Shown here: piece after piece, positions 10,301 through 17,500 of the stretch
Layout: each line of letters begins with the position of its first letter
Numbering within the stretch: position 1 is the first letter of the stretch
Origin: a virus
Reading direction: 5' to 3' (one strand)
DNA: 49,214 nt
Virus record (IMG/VR): IMGVR_UViG_3300038457_000040
Location: 1 to 49,214 of that record
Program-made: the position numbers and the translations under genes
The notes under the pieces: model-generated
The model's input: the letters and a program-made list of their open reading frames with translations, nothing else
Told to the model about the DNA's origin: nothing
Databases searched by the model: none

Positions 10301-10529
10301 GCGGGTTGATGTCGATGCCCTGGCCGCCCGCCGTGAAGGCTTCGAGCTCGGCCGTCAGGCGGCCCAGCCAGCCGTCCTGCAGTTGAGGATCGAATGTGGG
10401 GCCCGTGAAGGTCTGATCGGCAAACGCCTGAGCGTCCGCCTGCATCCCCGACAGGACCGCGTCGAACTCGGTCCGGTCGATGGTCGCGGTGGCTTCGATC
10501 TCCCCCGCACTGTATACAAAGCCCGGCAT
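7308..10529 (-). CDS. Tail tape measure protein
   Basis: The product has 1073 residues and is the longest gene. It acts as the ruler inside the tail and helps DNA pass into the host. Long hydrophobic, Gly-rich stretches lie near residues 165-235 and 490-560. Residues ~690-790 contain near-identical units of 'WQKFGAAQDNASAKVTKAGD'. Residues ~850-960 contain repeats of the 'GLT.AQ...L' kind that predict regular helices. It directly follows the frameshifted tail-chaperone pair, the usual order in siphoviruses. About 1,070 residues suggests a tail of roughly 160 nm by the usual 0.15 nm per residue rule. Confidence 0.92.
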   Translation of the reverse strand: MPGFVYSAGEIEATATIDRTEFDAVLSGMQADAQAFADQTFTGPTFDPQLQDGWLGRLTAELEAFTAGGQGIDINPQINAAGAATVKAELEALFAQQGGVNIDPTLNQTDVARVLSELDAIGAVGARTVEYNPTVNTSDAVMTIAELTAIGAVGRTAGASVASGGILAMLGWRTGMLGIGAGFGSLLGLMGFGFEHLLVTAIGVAGSIAGAFLGGFALMAGAMSIFAVGFVTDLGGIGQAAGDIKTVSAALSTYQTAAQGLNKVIPQTAAAQAALNTALAGFAPAAQSAVLAAALTANQFHWLYDQATGTAEAIGANILNQLMQVGEKFLPILGSYATKNMQIIQTSLQPLFSFLGTSGLAIFTNLENIFTSRLPTAMSAFDQGIELLMKTLDYLANQTSGGFMIWLNNLLTYLNTPTGLVRFEHSLSGLIGMFDVWWALLKQIGVTIYDFFSQTEGLGTAIASTLTGMLKSLDQWILGTGKGNVDNLFTVHKQEVISLLQFLGQLIAMAGQIYIVIVPPFVTLANILLKIGSWVLSNPVLSAIIGWGAAVLLLSKRLGDAYTALKLMSVGLANLVIKGINLIPGVNISSIGSGGSNAVFSSAVSAFSAAVERFAVSSGLRGASVPGGAVPIGEDVAPAGLMAGITTFGSTLLEFAPELLVAAGAAALVVAALNGMKNQTKETTAQIDTAGKHYDDSWQQFGAAQDNASAKVTKAGDAADASWQKFGAAQDNASAKVTKAGDAADSSWQVFGGVAKNASAATTAAGNAADAAWQKFGGVAGTVATAATNLQAKLNGAVQALLEQNKVADTVSQMLKDMGITGQTATNAITDLTPAITGFSTTTDLTAGQLKALTVQGGLTTAQLQEIHDTAHLTAAQMTALSASTGLTKGEIDILRGSVAPTGVELAILEAQTGLTAAQIKLLMTHTQLTWPQLQNLAKQALAAAQAAQNMAGSVNGFVSAATVAAQQLITGTGQAEQTLIHMHAAGGSDSVVGGVPYIVGEKGPELRVFNQGGAIIPAGKFRTAAGGAGNLNLLGRLGLGSDRGEGILAELQAMHKTLKDQPRKQMIAMRKA

Positions 10530-11331
10530 CAGCCCGTCTCCACGTTGAAGCCCATCCCGCGAAGGGCGCCACTCGTGATGGCCGGAGCGTCCGGGTCCGC
10601 ACGCGGAGCTTCGTCTGGCATCTCAAAGCCCATCGCAGCTGCCCCGATCGCGCGGAACAGCTCCCGCCGCTCCTCTCGTTCTCTGTCCATCTGGTCCGCC
10701 AGCTCCTCCAAAAGAGCTTGCTGGTGGTACCAGGGACAAGAGTCCCACTCGTCTGGACGAAGCCCGAGCTTTGCCAGCACCAGGAAGTAAATGGCCCTTT
10801 GCTCAGGGCCTCCGGTCAGTTCTTCGTATCGCCGCTCGCGGATTTTGGGTTCAGCAGTTCCTGGGTGACGTATCGGGAGAAAGCCATCTTCACCCGAAGG
10901 GGAAGCCCGTCCATCTCCTCTCGGGAGGGATTGCCGTCAGTCACAGCGGTGGTAGCGTCTGCCATCTCGTCGGCATACCGCTCCAGTTTGGACGGGTCGA
11001 TCGCCAGTAGCTGAGCGGCGGCCTTCTTTCCGTCGATCGTGACCGAAACCTCGGTCTCTTCCGGCTCAGTCCCCTGGGCCTTCCGGGTGATCTCCTGAAT
11101 CGCCGCGATGAGGGCGGTGATCTGCGCCCCAGAGGGCTCGGGGATCTCGACGTACCCACGTTCCGGGCCTTTGTACGCCGGACGCCCCGGGTCCTCTTCG
11201 AAGTTGTAGGAGAGCGCTTCCACGCCGAAGTCGGCCGACCGGAACCCGGCCCTGCTGGGGGCCGTGCGTCCGTTCGCCGCGATCGTCGATGCGTCGGTCA
11301 GGTGTCTCCTAGTCGCCCGGTTGTCAGGCAT
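10529..11331 (-). CDS. Tail assembly chaperone G-T fusion, made by -1 frameshift
   Basis: Reading starts at ATG 11331 and slips back one base at C-CCA-AAA (10849-10843). It then continues in the -1 frame to the stop at 10529, for about 267 residues: 163 in frame 0 and 104 after the shift. The -1 frame is open across the zero-frame stop at 10818-10816 and reads on into a Trp/Glu-rich C-terminal part. This matches the G/GT arrangement of lambda-like phages, in which the fusion recruits the tape measure during tail assembly. The T part might also start on its own at GTG 10780, but has no clear ribosome-binding site there. Confidence 0.8.
10816..11331 (-). CDS. Tail assembly chaperone (G-like)
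   Basis: The product has 171 residues, acidic and mostly helical, with no membrane segment. It lies between the major tail protein and the tape measure, the standard place of tail assembly chaperones. The zero-frame product stops at 10818-10816, eight codons after the slippery heptamer, so most ribosomes would make this short form and a few the G-T fusion. A conserved-looking 'GYVEIPEPSGAQITALIAAI' segment sits near the middle. Confidence 0.8.
   Translation of the reverse strand: MPDNRATRRHLTDASTIAANGRTAPSRAGFRSADFGVEALSYNFEEDPGRPAYKGPERGYVEIPEPSGAQITALIAAIQEITRKAQGTEPEETEVSVTIDGKKAAAQLLAIDPSKLERYADEMADATTAVTDGNPSREEMDGLPLRVKMAFSRYVTQELLNPKSASGDTKN
10843..10849 (-). promoter_or_regulatory. 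Programmed -1 frameshift slippery site CCCAAAA
   Basis: On the minus strand the heptamer C CCA AAA is in the zero-frame phase, with codons CCA (10848-10846) and AAA (10845-10843). It fits X XXY YYZ exactly, and the -1 frame is open for 104 codons downstream. Together with its position before the tape measure this makes a strong case for programmed frameshifting. Confidence 0.85.
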
Positions 11332-11352
11332 GATTTTCCCTCAGTCGCTTGG

Positions 11353-11943
11353 TCAGAGAGCCAGAGCGGTCTGCTCGTAGATCAGGATCGAAGACTGCGG
11401 GCAGAGCGCGGTCGCGGTCATCATATAGGTGCGCTGGCCCTTGGCGCGACGGTAGGGAGTGGACACTTTGGCGGCCATCACCGCGATCGGGAACACGATC
11501 AGCCGGGCGCAGCCCGGAGTCCCGTTCAGCGCCTCGAAGCCGACCATCACCTCGTTGATGTTGTCGTTGAGAACCAACTGGGAGTACCCGGCCAGGGTGC
11601 TGGTGGGCGCTGTCGGGACGATCGCCCCGGCGCCGTAGGTCAGCAGCATATTCTGGATCGTGTCCTCGGAGAGGGTCGACGTGATGGTGAAGTCGAGGGT
11701 GTCGAGCAGTCGCATGACCGGCGTGCTCTGCTCCTCGACGTTGATGTCCTGGGTCTTGGGGTCACGGTCCAATACCAGCCCCTCCGTGGTCGACCCGGGG
11801 TTCAGCCATCCGGTCGGCCATGCCGCTCCGAGTGCCTTGGTCGGAGCCGGGGCGAGCGTGCCCAGCGGCGCCCAGTAGAAGTTGGCGAACCCAACCATGA
11901 TGTTGCCGGCGGTGATGTCTGCGAGCGGGTTTAGCTGCGGCAT
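11353..11943 (-). CDS. Major tail (tube) protein
   Basis: The product has 196 residues. Gene order (connectors, this gene, chaperones, tape measure), its size and its beta-rich composition fit the tail tube subunit of a siphovirus. Typical features are an early 'GNIMVGFANFYWAPLGT' strand, a central acidic linker before 'STPVMRLLDTLDFTITSTLSE', and a C-terminal 'LIVFPIAVMAAKVSTPYRR' segment. The start is ATG 11943 after a GGAGT-type site. Confidence 0.8.
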   Translation of the reverse strand: MPQLNPLADITAGNIMVGFANFYWAPLGTLAPAPTKALGAAWPTGWLNPGSTTEGLVLDRDPKTQDINVEEQSTPVMRLLDTLDFTITSTLSEDTIQNMLLTYGAGAIVPTAPTSTLAGYSQLVLNDNINEVMVGFEALNGTPGCARLIVFPIAVMAAKVSTPYRRAKGQRTYMMTATALCPQSSILIYEQTALAL

Positions 11944-11954
11944 TAGTGCTACTC

Positions 11955-12365
11955 CTAGCGAGCGTGGGCGAAGATGTAAGTGCAGGTGAAGAGACTACGT
12001 TTCGACTCGTCCTCTCCGGTGTAGCGCGGCGGCGCCCCGAGCCGGTCGACGTCGTTTACAAAGCTACCACCGATCGTGACTGGCGGCACCACCGCCAGGA
12101 TGGCATCGTCGATAGAGGCCGCTAGCGCCTCGGCGTCCCAGAACGCGCGCTGCTTGCCTCGGCAGAGGATGGTGACGGTGATCCTGTCCATGACGCGCTC
12201 ATTGGTGGTACCGGGTCCTCCGGGGAGGGTCAGGAAGGCCATCCGGTCGGGACTGGGCTTGTCCAACGGCTGCCACTTGCTCTCGAAGTAAACGCCACTC
12301 CCGTTCGGCGGTGGGAGTCCGACTAGCGAGGTGAGCCAGGCGCCCATCTGGAGCGCGGTAATCAC
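11955..12365 (-). CDS. Tail terminator / head-tail joining protein
   Basis: The product has 136 residues if read from GTG 12365, placed seven bases after GAGG and just past the stop of the gene upstream. A longer reading from 12419 overlaps that gene and is less likely. The pattern 'DRITVTILCRGKQR....AEALAASIDDAILAV' followed by beta strands ending in 'RSLFTCTYIF' resembles tail terminator/minor tail proteins that cap the tail tube. Its position directly before the major tail gene supports this. Confidence 0.65.
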   Translation of the reverse strand: MITALQMGAWLTSLVGLPPPNGSGVYFESKWQPLDKPSPDRMAFLTLPGGPGTTNERVMDRITVTILCRGKQRAFWDAEALAASIDDAILAVVPPVTIGGSFVNDVDRLGAPPRYTGEDESKRSLFTCTYIFAHAR

Positions 12366-12369
12366 AGCT

Positions 12370-12861
12370 TCACCTCGTCCCGCTCGGGGTGGTCCAATCG
12401 GGACGATCCGAGGCCGCATCCTGCGCGTCCAGCTCCGCTCGGGAGAGGCGTGGGGAGATCGGCGGCCGGTCGTATACCGTGGCGCCGTTGTCCTCGACCA
12501 CGGGATGGCCCGAGAGGCGCAGGTTGCCCCACTCGACGGGCGCGTTGAGCGAGTAGGCCGCGCACAACTCCTCGGCGCCGCTGACGAAGGCCTCGAACAG
12601 CCCGTCGGGCAGCAGGAGGCGGTCGGCGCAATCCTCCCAGAGATGGTCGGCCAGCGCCTTCAGGGAGAGCTCGAGAGCGTGAAGCTCGCCGCCGTGGCGA
12701 GGCTCGAGAGACCTGGGGCCGTACTTGCCCAGGAAGTTCTCCCAGCCGCCCGCCTCGATGTTGTATGCGTAGACCTGATCGGCGGACACGGTGAAGCTCA
12801 TCAGCCCGGTGCCGACGCGCTCCTTCAGTGCCTCAGTGCGTGCGAAGAATGTCGAGGCCAT
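12370..12861 (-). CDS. Head-tail connector / HK97 gp10-like protein
   Basis: The product has 163 residues. An N-terminal beta segment is followed by a long amphipathic helix ('LELSLKALADHLWEDCADRLL'), the layout of HK97 gp10-like connector proteins, though the match is only by pattern. It starts at ATG 12861, which overlaps the stop of the connector gene upstream (ATGA), and is followed by the tail terminator gene. Confidence 0.55.
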   Translation of the reverse strand: MASTFFARTEALKERVGTGLMSFTVSADQVYAYNIEAGGWENFLGKYGPRSLEPRHGGELHALELSLKALADHLWEDCADRLLLPDGLFEAFVSGAEELCAAYSLNAPVEWGNLRLSGHPVVEDNGATVYDRPPISPRLSRAELDAQDAASDRPDWTTPSGTR

Positions 12862-13340
12862 CAGCCCCAGCCCCCACGTGGATACGGCCTGAACCCGATC
12901 CCGTAATCTGCGGGCGAAAACAGGGGACCGGGGTTGACGTGCGCCACGGTGTCCATCACCGACGCGGGTTCCTGGCCGGCGATGAATACCGCCCGCTTAC
13001 CCGTCCCCAAGTCGTCGAGGATGCCGACGGCACGCATCCAGCGCTGATACACGGGGTCGGTGACCGGGATCGCCATGCCCTCGCGCAACTGCACCGTCGC
13101 CAGATAGGCCGCAATATCGGTCGCGATGTCGGCGATGATGTTCGGGCAGGGATCGGGGAAGACCTGATCGCCAGTGTTGTCGTAGTACCGCCCCCCGAGC
13201 TTGGTGTCTATGTCGTCCTCCGCCTGGCCGCACGAGACCTGCAGGACGACGTCGGGGAACGACGCCGCAGTCGAGGGATCGGCGCTGGTGCCGTCCGGGG
13301 ACAGCACCGCACGCACCTGATCAGGGCTTGTGTAGGGCAT
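12861..13340 (-). CDS. Head-tail connector (gp6/DUF1320-like adaptor)
   Basis: The product has 159 residues. It opens with 'MPYTSPDQVRAVLSPDG', then a helix bundle with 'LQVSCGQAEDDIDTKLGGRYYD' and 'IIADIATDIAAYLATVQLREG', the pattern of phage head-tail adaptors that dock on the portal. The start ATG 13340 directly abuts the TAA of the small gene upstream. Its place between capsid and tail genes fits. Confidence 0.65.
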   Translation of the reverse strand: MPYTSPDQVRAVLSPDGTSADPSTAASFPDVVLQVSCGQAEDDIDTKLGGRYYDNTGDQVFPDPCPNIIADIATDIAAYLATVQLREGMAIPVTDPVYQRWMRAVGILDDLGTGKRAVFIAGQEPASVMDTVAHVNPGPLFSPADYGIGFRPYPRGGWG

Positions 13341-13670
13341 TTACCGCCTCCGGCGCGAGCGGTAAGTTGCTCCTACCTGTGTCGGCGCCTTGAGCTGCAT
13401 CGACTCCTGCATGGCTGAGGGCCCGGGGTCGGAACTGGCGACCACTGGGTAGTTCGGAACTCCCGCCAGGTCAGTCACCATGCCACTACCCAGCTCCGGC
13501 TCAGGCTCGCTGGCCAGCTCGAAGATTCCGGGCTGGACAAGACGCCGCGCCTGCTCATCGTCGAGTTCGACGATTGCGCCGTAGCGGTGCTTGCCCCAGC
13601 AGGCGGCCAGCAGTCGATACCGGCCGCCTGCGTGCTCAAGACCCGGTCCAGAGGTGGTTGAAGCCGTTAT
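13341..13670 (-). CDS. Small head-region protein without a standard start codon
   Basis: An open frame of ~109 codons fills the gap between capsid and connector genes. It encodes 'GGRYRLLAACWGKHRYGAIVELDDEQARRLVQPGIFEL' style sequence split over a beta hairpin and helix, and a basic Arg tail; similar small proteins sit beside capsid genes in other phages. No ATG, GTG or TTG occurs in frame before residue ~78. The best start by position is ATA at 13670, overlapping the capsid TAA and just after AGGGG. CTG codons further in are alternatives. The frame is likely real; the start is uncertain. Confidence 0.5.
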   Translation of the reverse strand: MTASTTSGPGLEHAGGRYRLLAACWGKHRYGAIVELDDEQARRLVQPGIFELASEPEPELGSGMVTDLAGVPNYPVVASSDPGPSAMQESMQLKAPTQVGATYRSRRRR

Positions 13671-14620
13671 CTTACCCCTGTGATTTGGACCAGGCTCGCA
13701 GGCTGGTCAACAAAGGAAGTAGCCACGCGGGACACGTCCGACCGCCAGGTCTCCTCGGGCCGGTGCTCGTACCACGGGGTCGCCCGCAGCGGGCGCTCGT
13801 TGGAGATCCCGCCGAAGATCCCGCGCTGGCCCACATAGGCAGATCCAACCGGGATATTCCCGTTGATGGTGACGTAGGTGTCCAGCCCCATGATCGCCAT
13901 TGGCAGCTTGCCGATGAACTGGGGGTTCAAGTTGGCGATGTTGCCGAGGTAGATCTGCCAAGCGGCGGGGTTGCCCAGCATGTTGAAGTAGGTGGTCTGG
14001 TCGATGAGGAGGAAGTCGGGCATGAAGCCACGCTCCTCGTTGGCGATCACCGCTTCCGAACTGGCGATGTCGGTGCGGGCGGTGAAGTCCGAAGCGTTGC
14101 CCCAAGTCGAGCCAGCGGCGACTTGGTGGGATGCCTGCCACCCGCCCGCCGCGAAGGTGGCACTGGTGATGATGCTGGCCTGCAGGTTCGCCATGAAGAT
14201 CTGGTCCCAGCCGCGGACGAGGGTGTTTCGCACCTGCCGGAGCTGGATGTTGAGCGCGTCGACGTTGTTCCTGGTCCGCATCTGCTCCGAGACCAGCACG
14301 GCCAGCGCGAGGCGCTGAGAGATCGCGGTCGAGGGGACTCCCAGCCCGGTCATGGCGGTGGGGATCTCGATGAATTCCGCCACTACCGGGGCATTGTTGT
14401 CCGCGAACACCGGAGTCGAGGCGTAGTAGATGACCGTGCCAGAGGGGCAGTCCTGCACGGTGCGGAACAGCTTGTCTGCCACGAACAGGTAGTTGTCGAT
14501 GCTCAGGAGGTAGGCCTCAATGAACGTCGGATCCTTGAGGATGGCTGAGATGGTGAGCTTGGCGCCTCCAGACGAGGCTACAAGTGGGGTATTGGGGACC
14601 CCGAGGAGATCAGTCGGCAT
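13667..14620 (-). CDS. Major capsid protein (HK97-fold)
   Basis: The product has 317 residues. It follows the protease/scaffold and decoration genes and precedes the connectors. The sequence has an extended N-terminal arm with no long pro-region, a spine helix region ('LALAVLVSEQMRTRNNVDALNIQLRQV' area), and a late 'GSAYVGQRGIFGGISNERPLRATPWYEHRPEE' segment of the P and A domain type seen in actinophage capsid proteins. It assembles into the icosahedral shell. Confidence 0.85.
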   Translation of the reverse strand: MPTDLLGVPNTPLVASSGGAKLTISAILKDPTFIEAYLLSIDNYLFVADKLFRTVQDCPSGTVIYYASTPVFADNNAPVVAEFIEIPTAMTGLGVPSTAISQRLALAVLVSEQMRTRNNVDALNIQLRQVRNTLVRGWDQIFMANLQASIITSATFAAGGWQASHQVAAGSTWGNASDFTARTDIASSEAVIANEERGFMPDFLLIDQTTYFNMLGNPAAWQIYLGNIANLNPQFIGKLPMAIMGLDTYVTINGNIPVGSAYVGQRGIFGGISNERPLRATPWYEHRPEETWRSDVSRVATSFVDQPASLVQITGVR

Positions 14621-14639
14621 TTCTCAATTTTCCTTCTGC

Positions 14640-15065
14640 TCAGTTGGGACTGATGTAAGCGTTGCCGACCGCGCCCGTGAGGGTCGTCTGGGTGCAGTAC
14701 CCGACGACCTCGTCGGAGGAGAACGTGGAAGGTACATACGGCTGCACCGCTCCGTTGGCCGCCGCGCACAGCTTGGTGCCGATGGTCGCGCCGACCGCGT
14801 AGGTGACCGGGTACTCGTGGTGGACTCCCACCGGGCACATTACCTGCGCGGGGAACGCCTCCATCGGGGTTACCGCGCTGACGTCGGCCTGGGTGTCGCA
14901 GTCGATGAGGCAAATGCCGATGACGTTCTTGGCGAGGGCTCCCGCGATCGCGGCGCTGTCAACGCCGCCGACTACGGTGCCCACCACCAGTTGCCCGCCG
15001 GCGATTGGGCCAGTAGGCGGGAGGGTCTTCTCGGCGTCCCGTGTGACGTAGGTGATGGCCGTCAT
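14640..15065 (-). CDS. Capsid decoration/stabilisation protein
   Basis: The product has 141 residues read from ATG 15065, one base after the stop of the protease gene; a start at 15101 would overlap it. It is a Gly/Ala/Val-rich all-beta protein ('GPIAGGQLVVGTVVGGVDSAA...NVIGICLIDCDTQADVS...GVHHEYPV'), the pattern of DUF2190-like or lambda gpD-like capsid cementing proteins. It lies between protease and capsid genes, the usual site of the decoration gene. Confidence 0.65.
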   Translation of the reverse strand: MTAITYVTRDAEKTLPPTGPIAGGQLVVGTVVGGVDSAAIAGALAKNVIGICLIDCDTQADVSAVTPMEAFPAQVMCPVGVHHEYPVTYAVGATIGTKLCAAANGAVQPYVPSTFSSDEVVGYCTQTTLTGAVGNAYISPN

Positions 15066-15066
15066 G

Positions 15067-16203
15067 TCAGGCGGTGCCTCCTGGCGCGTCTGCGCCGTCA
15101 AAGTCGTGCTTGAACTTGGCGACGTTCTCCAGGCTCACTTTCATCGGGTCACCCGGCGAACCGTCGTCGCTGGTCATCCTGGCCCCCAACTCACGCGAGA
15201 GGTCCAGCCGCGGGGTCTCTTCGAGCAGCTTGCGGATGACGACGCCGTAACGGTCCCGCACCGAAGTCACGGACTCGGCTGCGAGGTCGATCGTCCTGGT
15301 CGCGTCGGGGTCAAACACCCCAGCAGCCAGGTCGACCATTGACTTGGGCACTCCTGCGGTCAGGAGCTTCATGCGGTAGCCCTGCCAGACCTCGGCGGCA
15401 TGGTCATGCTCCAGCCGGGCGTTGGACGCCTCCAGGTCGCTGATGCGCTGGTGCGCCAGGTTGATGGCTTCGGCGCCATCTGCGGAGAACTCCGCGCCAA
15501 CGGGCTCACCCGCAGGGGCGAACAGCCCGAGGTTGGCCAGTTGCTCCTCCACCTCGCGCTCTTCTGCCTCGGTCAGAGGCTTGTCGTCGACCGCGGTGGG
15601 CGCGGGCGGCTGAGCTGCGGCTTCACGCCGAGCCCGAATGACCTCGCGCTCCTCTTCTGTGTAGTCGTCCATTTGGGCTCCTTGATATTCGGCCGCAGTT
15701 AGGTCGATGATCTCGATGTCGCTCTGGGCGAGTTGGGCCGGCACCCAGGGGCTCATGCCCTTGACCACCGGGTCGATGGTGCCCAGAACGTGCTTGAGAA
15801 GTAGGTGGGACTTGCGGCCGGTGACCGCGTTGACCGCGTCCGGCTCCAGCGAGGCCGAGACGGCCAGGTTCGGGAACGCCTCGATCAGCTTGGCGCCCTC
15901 TGGCCCCATCTCGATCAGCCCATAGAGGCCGTCCTTCTCCGCTTCGAGGCCGATCACCTCGCCGCGGGTGCGCTCTGGGTCTTGGGTGTGCTGGTTGGCC
16001 GCGTCCGCGAGTTGGAACGGGACCGCGTCCATGCTCCCGGCGTTGAACTCGTCAACCAGCTCCTGCAGGATCTCGGGGGTGAAGTGCAGGACGGTGTCCT
16101 TGTAGCGCACATCCCCGACATGCAGCAGTTGCTTGCGGAAAAGCTGGCGACCGAGGCGCTTGCCCTCAGTCCGCTCGATGGGTAGCTGGTAGGCGGTGGC
16201 CAT
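15067..16203 (-). CDS. Prohead protease fused to scaffold
   Basis: The product has 378 residues. Residues ~1-175 resemble Mu gpI-like/phage prohead proteases ('HFTPEILQELVDEFNAG', 'ANQHTQDPERTRGEVIGL', 'AVSASLEPDAVN'), in which a His and Ser carry out cleavage. Residues ~180-330 are acidic and coiled-coil rich ('TEEEREVIRARREAAA', 'RISDLEASNARLEHDH'), as in a scaffold. The fusion is common in phages with no separate scaffold gene. The ATG overlaps the stop of the 25-residue peptide (TGATG). Confidence 0.75.
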   Translation of the reverse strand: MATAYQLPIERTEGKRLGRQLFRKQLLHVGDVRYKDTVLHFTPEILQELVDEFNAGSMDAVPFQLADAANQHTQDPERTRGEVIGLEAEKDGLYGLIEMGPEGAKLIEAFPNLAVSASLEPDAVNAVTGRKSHLLLKHVLGTIDPVVKGMSPWVPAQLAQSDIEIIDLTAAEYQGAQMDDYTEEEREVIRARREAAAQPPAPTAVDDKPLTEAEEREVEEQLANLGLFAPAGEPVGAEFSADGAEAINLAHQRISDLEASNARLEHDHAAEVWQGYRMKLLTAGVPKSMVDLAAGVFDPDATRTIDLAAESVTSVRDRYGVVIRKLLEETPRLDLSRELGARMTSDDGSPGDPMKVSLENVAKFKHDFDGADAPGGTA

Positions 16204-16280
16204 CAGACCCGCTTCGCGAAGTAGATGATGCCGAAGATCACCAGCACGATCATCAGAACACCGAGTAGGCCATATGGCAT
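16203..16280 (-). CDS. 25-residue single-span membrane peptide
   Basis: The reading MPYGLLGVLMIVLVIFGIIY followed by FAKRV ends at TGA. It is one hydrophobic span with a short positive C-terminus, so it should insert with the tail in the cytoplasm. Its ATG overlaps the upstream stop as ATGA, and its stop overlaps the protease start as TGATG. The double overlap and clean hydrophobic span argue that it is translated. Its function is unknown. A membrane peptide in the middle of head genes is unusual. Confidence 0.65.
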   Translation of the reverse strand: MPYGLLGVLMIVLVIFGIIYFAKRV

Positions 16281-17500
16281 CAGGCGGTCCTCCAATCGGA
16301 GGGGATCATGTCTGAGGCGCCTAGGGCCGCTGCCCGGCGCTTGATGTAGGCCCTAATCAGAGCGTGGCCACCACTCCCGCGACCCACCGCCTTGATTGCT
16401 CGGGCCAGGTCGGAGCGGTCGGTGATCTGGTAGCGGGGCCGGTCAGAGCCGGATGCGGGTGCGAGAGCCTGTCCCTTGGCCTCAAGGCTCTTCATCTTGG
16501 CCTGGTCTGGATGGCGCTGGCCGAAGTTGAAGGCTCGGGAGATCCGGGAGAACAACTGGCCCTTCCCTGCACCTGTCGGAGGGGTGTATTCCTTCGGGTC
16601 CATCCCGAGCTGCTTGCCACGAAGTCGGGCCATCGCCAGGGCGGCCTTCTTCTGAGGCTTGTCGTCAGACCACTTCGAGGCACGCTTCATCGCAGCTCGA
16701 ACGTGGGCCTTGGTGGGCATAACGCGGGCGGCGAACTTAGCGGCGCCACCCTTGGCTGCCAGATCTATCGTCTGGGGCACTCGGACTCCCGGGAATCCCT
16801 CGGGCCAAAGGTTATCACGACTTCGCGCAAGGTGAGCGTGGTCCTTGGCCTTGAGAGACTCCCACTGGGAGACGGCCTTGGCTGCTCGGGCTCGGGTCGG
16901 CCCGGTAACTTTGCCCTCCCCCGCCGCCCACCTCTTGACAATCCCGACGGCGAGCCGAACCGAGTCCTGCTCGGAGTGGCCGGATCTCAGGAGCGCGTGG
17001 GCGATCGCGCGGATATAGGGATGGAGACCGCTTATCGGGTCGGTCTTGGTGACCCAGTTCTTGCCAGTTCCGATCGGGGAGGTCACGCAAGGGCCCGGGC
17101 CGGTGCAGGTGCCCGCTAGGTCCAGCCGGTGGACGTGGCGCCTGGCTAGGCCTTTGGAAGTCGGGTCCGGCGCTCGCTCGATGAGCTCGTGGGCGATCTC
17201 CAGCCAGTTGACCCGTGACGGGTCCCAGCCAGCCTTCAGCAGGGCCCGCAACTCGCTCCGGGGGACCAACTCCTCGTGGAGGGTGTCGGCGACGGCGTGG
17301 GGGTTGTCTGTCCGAGATCGGGCCACCGTCATCGCCTTGGCCCAGAGCCCATCCGTGCCCAGCAGGTAGCGGACCATCAGCTCGGTCTCGTGGGACGACC
17401 ATCCCTGGCCCTGCATCCCCGGGCCGGTCTCCGAAGCCTTGTCCGGCAGGACGGTCCACTTGCGCTCGGCTGTCACAATGACCCCGTTGAAGACCCTCAT
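16280..17500 (-). CDS. Large head-region protein, function unknown
   Basis: The product has 406 residues from ATG 17500, or 398 from GTG 17476, which has a nearby GGGG site and avoids overlap with the divergent gene. The centre has two helical segments, 'LHPYIRAIAHALLRSGHSEQDSVRLAVGIVKRWAAGEG' in type, containing a His and Ser-rich motif. The C-terminal ~45 residues ('YQITDRSDLARAIKAVG....ALIRAYIKRRAAALG') resemble a DUF6582-like tail found in phage head proteins. The late part is strongly basic. A head or packaging role is inferred from position. Confidence 0.55.
   Translation of the reverse strand: MRVFNGVIVTAERKWTVLPDKASETGPGMQGQGWSSHETELMVRYLLGTDGLWAKAMTVARSRTDNPHAVADTLHEELVPRSELRALLKAGWDPSRVNWLEIAHELIERAPDPTSKGLARRHVHRLDLAGTCTGPGPCVTSPIGTGKNWVTKTDPISGLHPYIRAIAHALLRSGHSEQDSVRLAVGIVKRWAAGEGKVTGPTRARAAKAVSQWESLKAKDHAHLARSRDNLWPEGFPGVRVPQTIDLAAKGGAAKFAARVMPTKAHVRAAMKRASKWSDDKPQKKAALAMARLRGKQLGMDPKEYTPPTGAGKGQLFSRISRAFNFGQRHPDQAKMKSLEAKGQALAPASGSDRPRYQITDRSDLARAIKAVGRGSGGHALIRAYIKRRAAALGASDMIPSDWRTA

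Noticed and set aside
10529-10780. Independent 83-residue gene before the tape measure
   Set aside because: The GTG has no clear ribosome-binding site, and the frame is open upstream to a perfect slippery heptamer; it is better read as the T part of the frameshift product.
8994-10790. A ~600-codon open frame on the plus strand opposite the tape measure gene
   Set aside because: It is antisense to a clearly recognised tape measure gene; its composition (Glu/Arg/Gly-rich) is what high-GC codon bias gives on the opposite strand.
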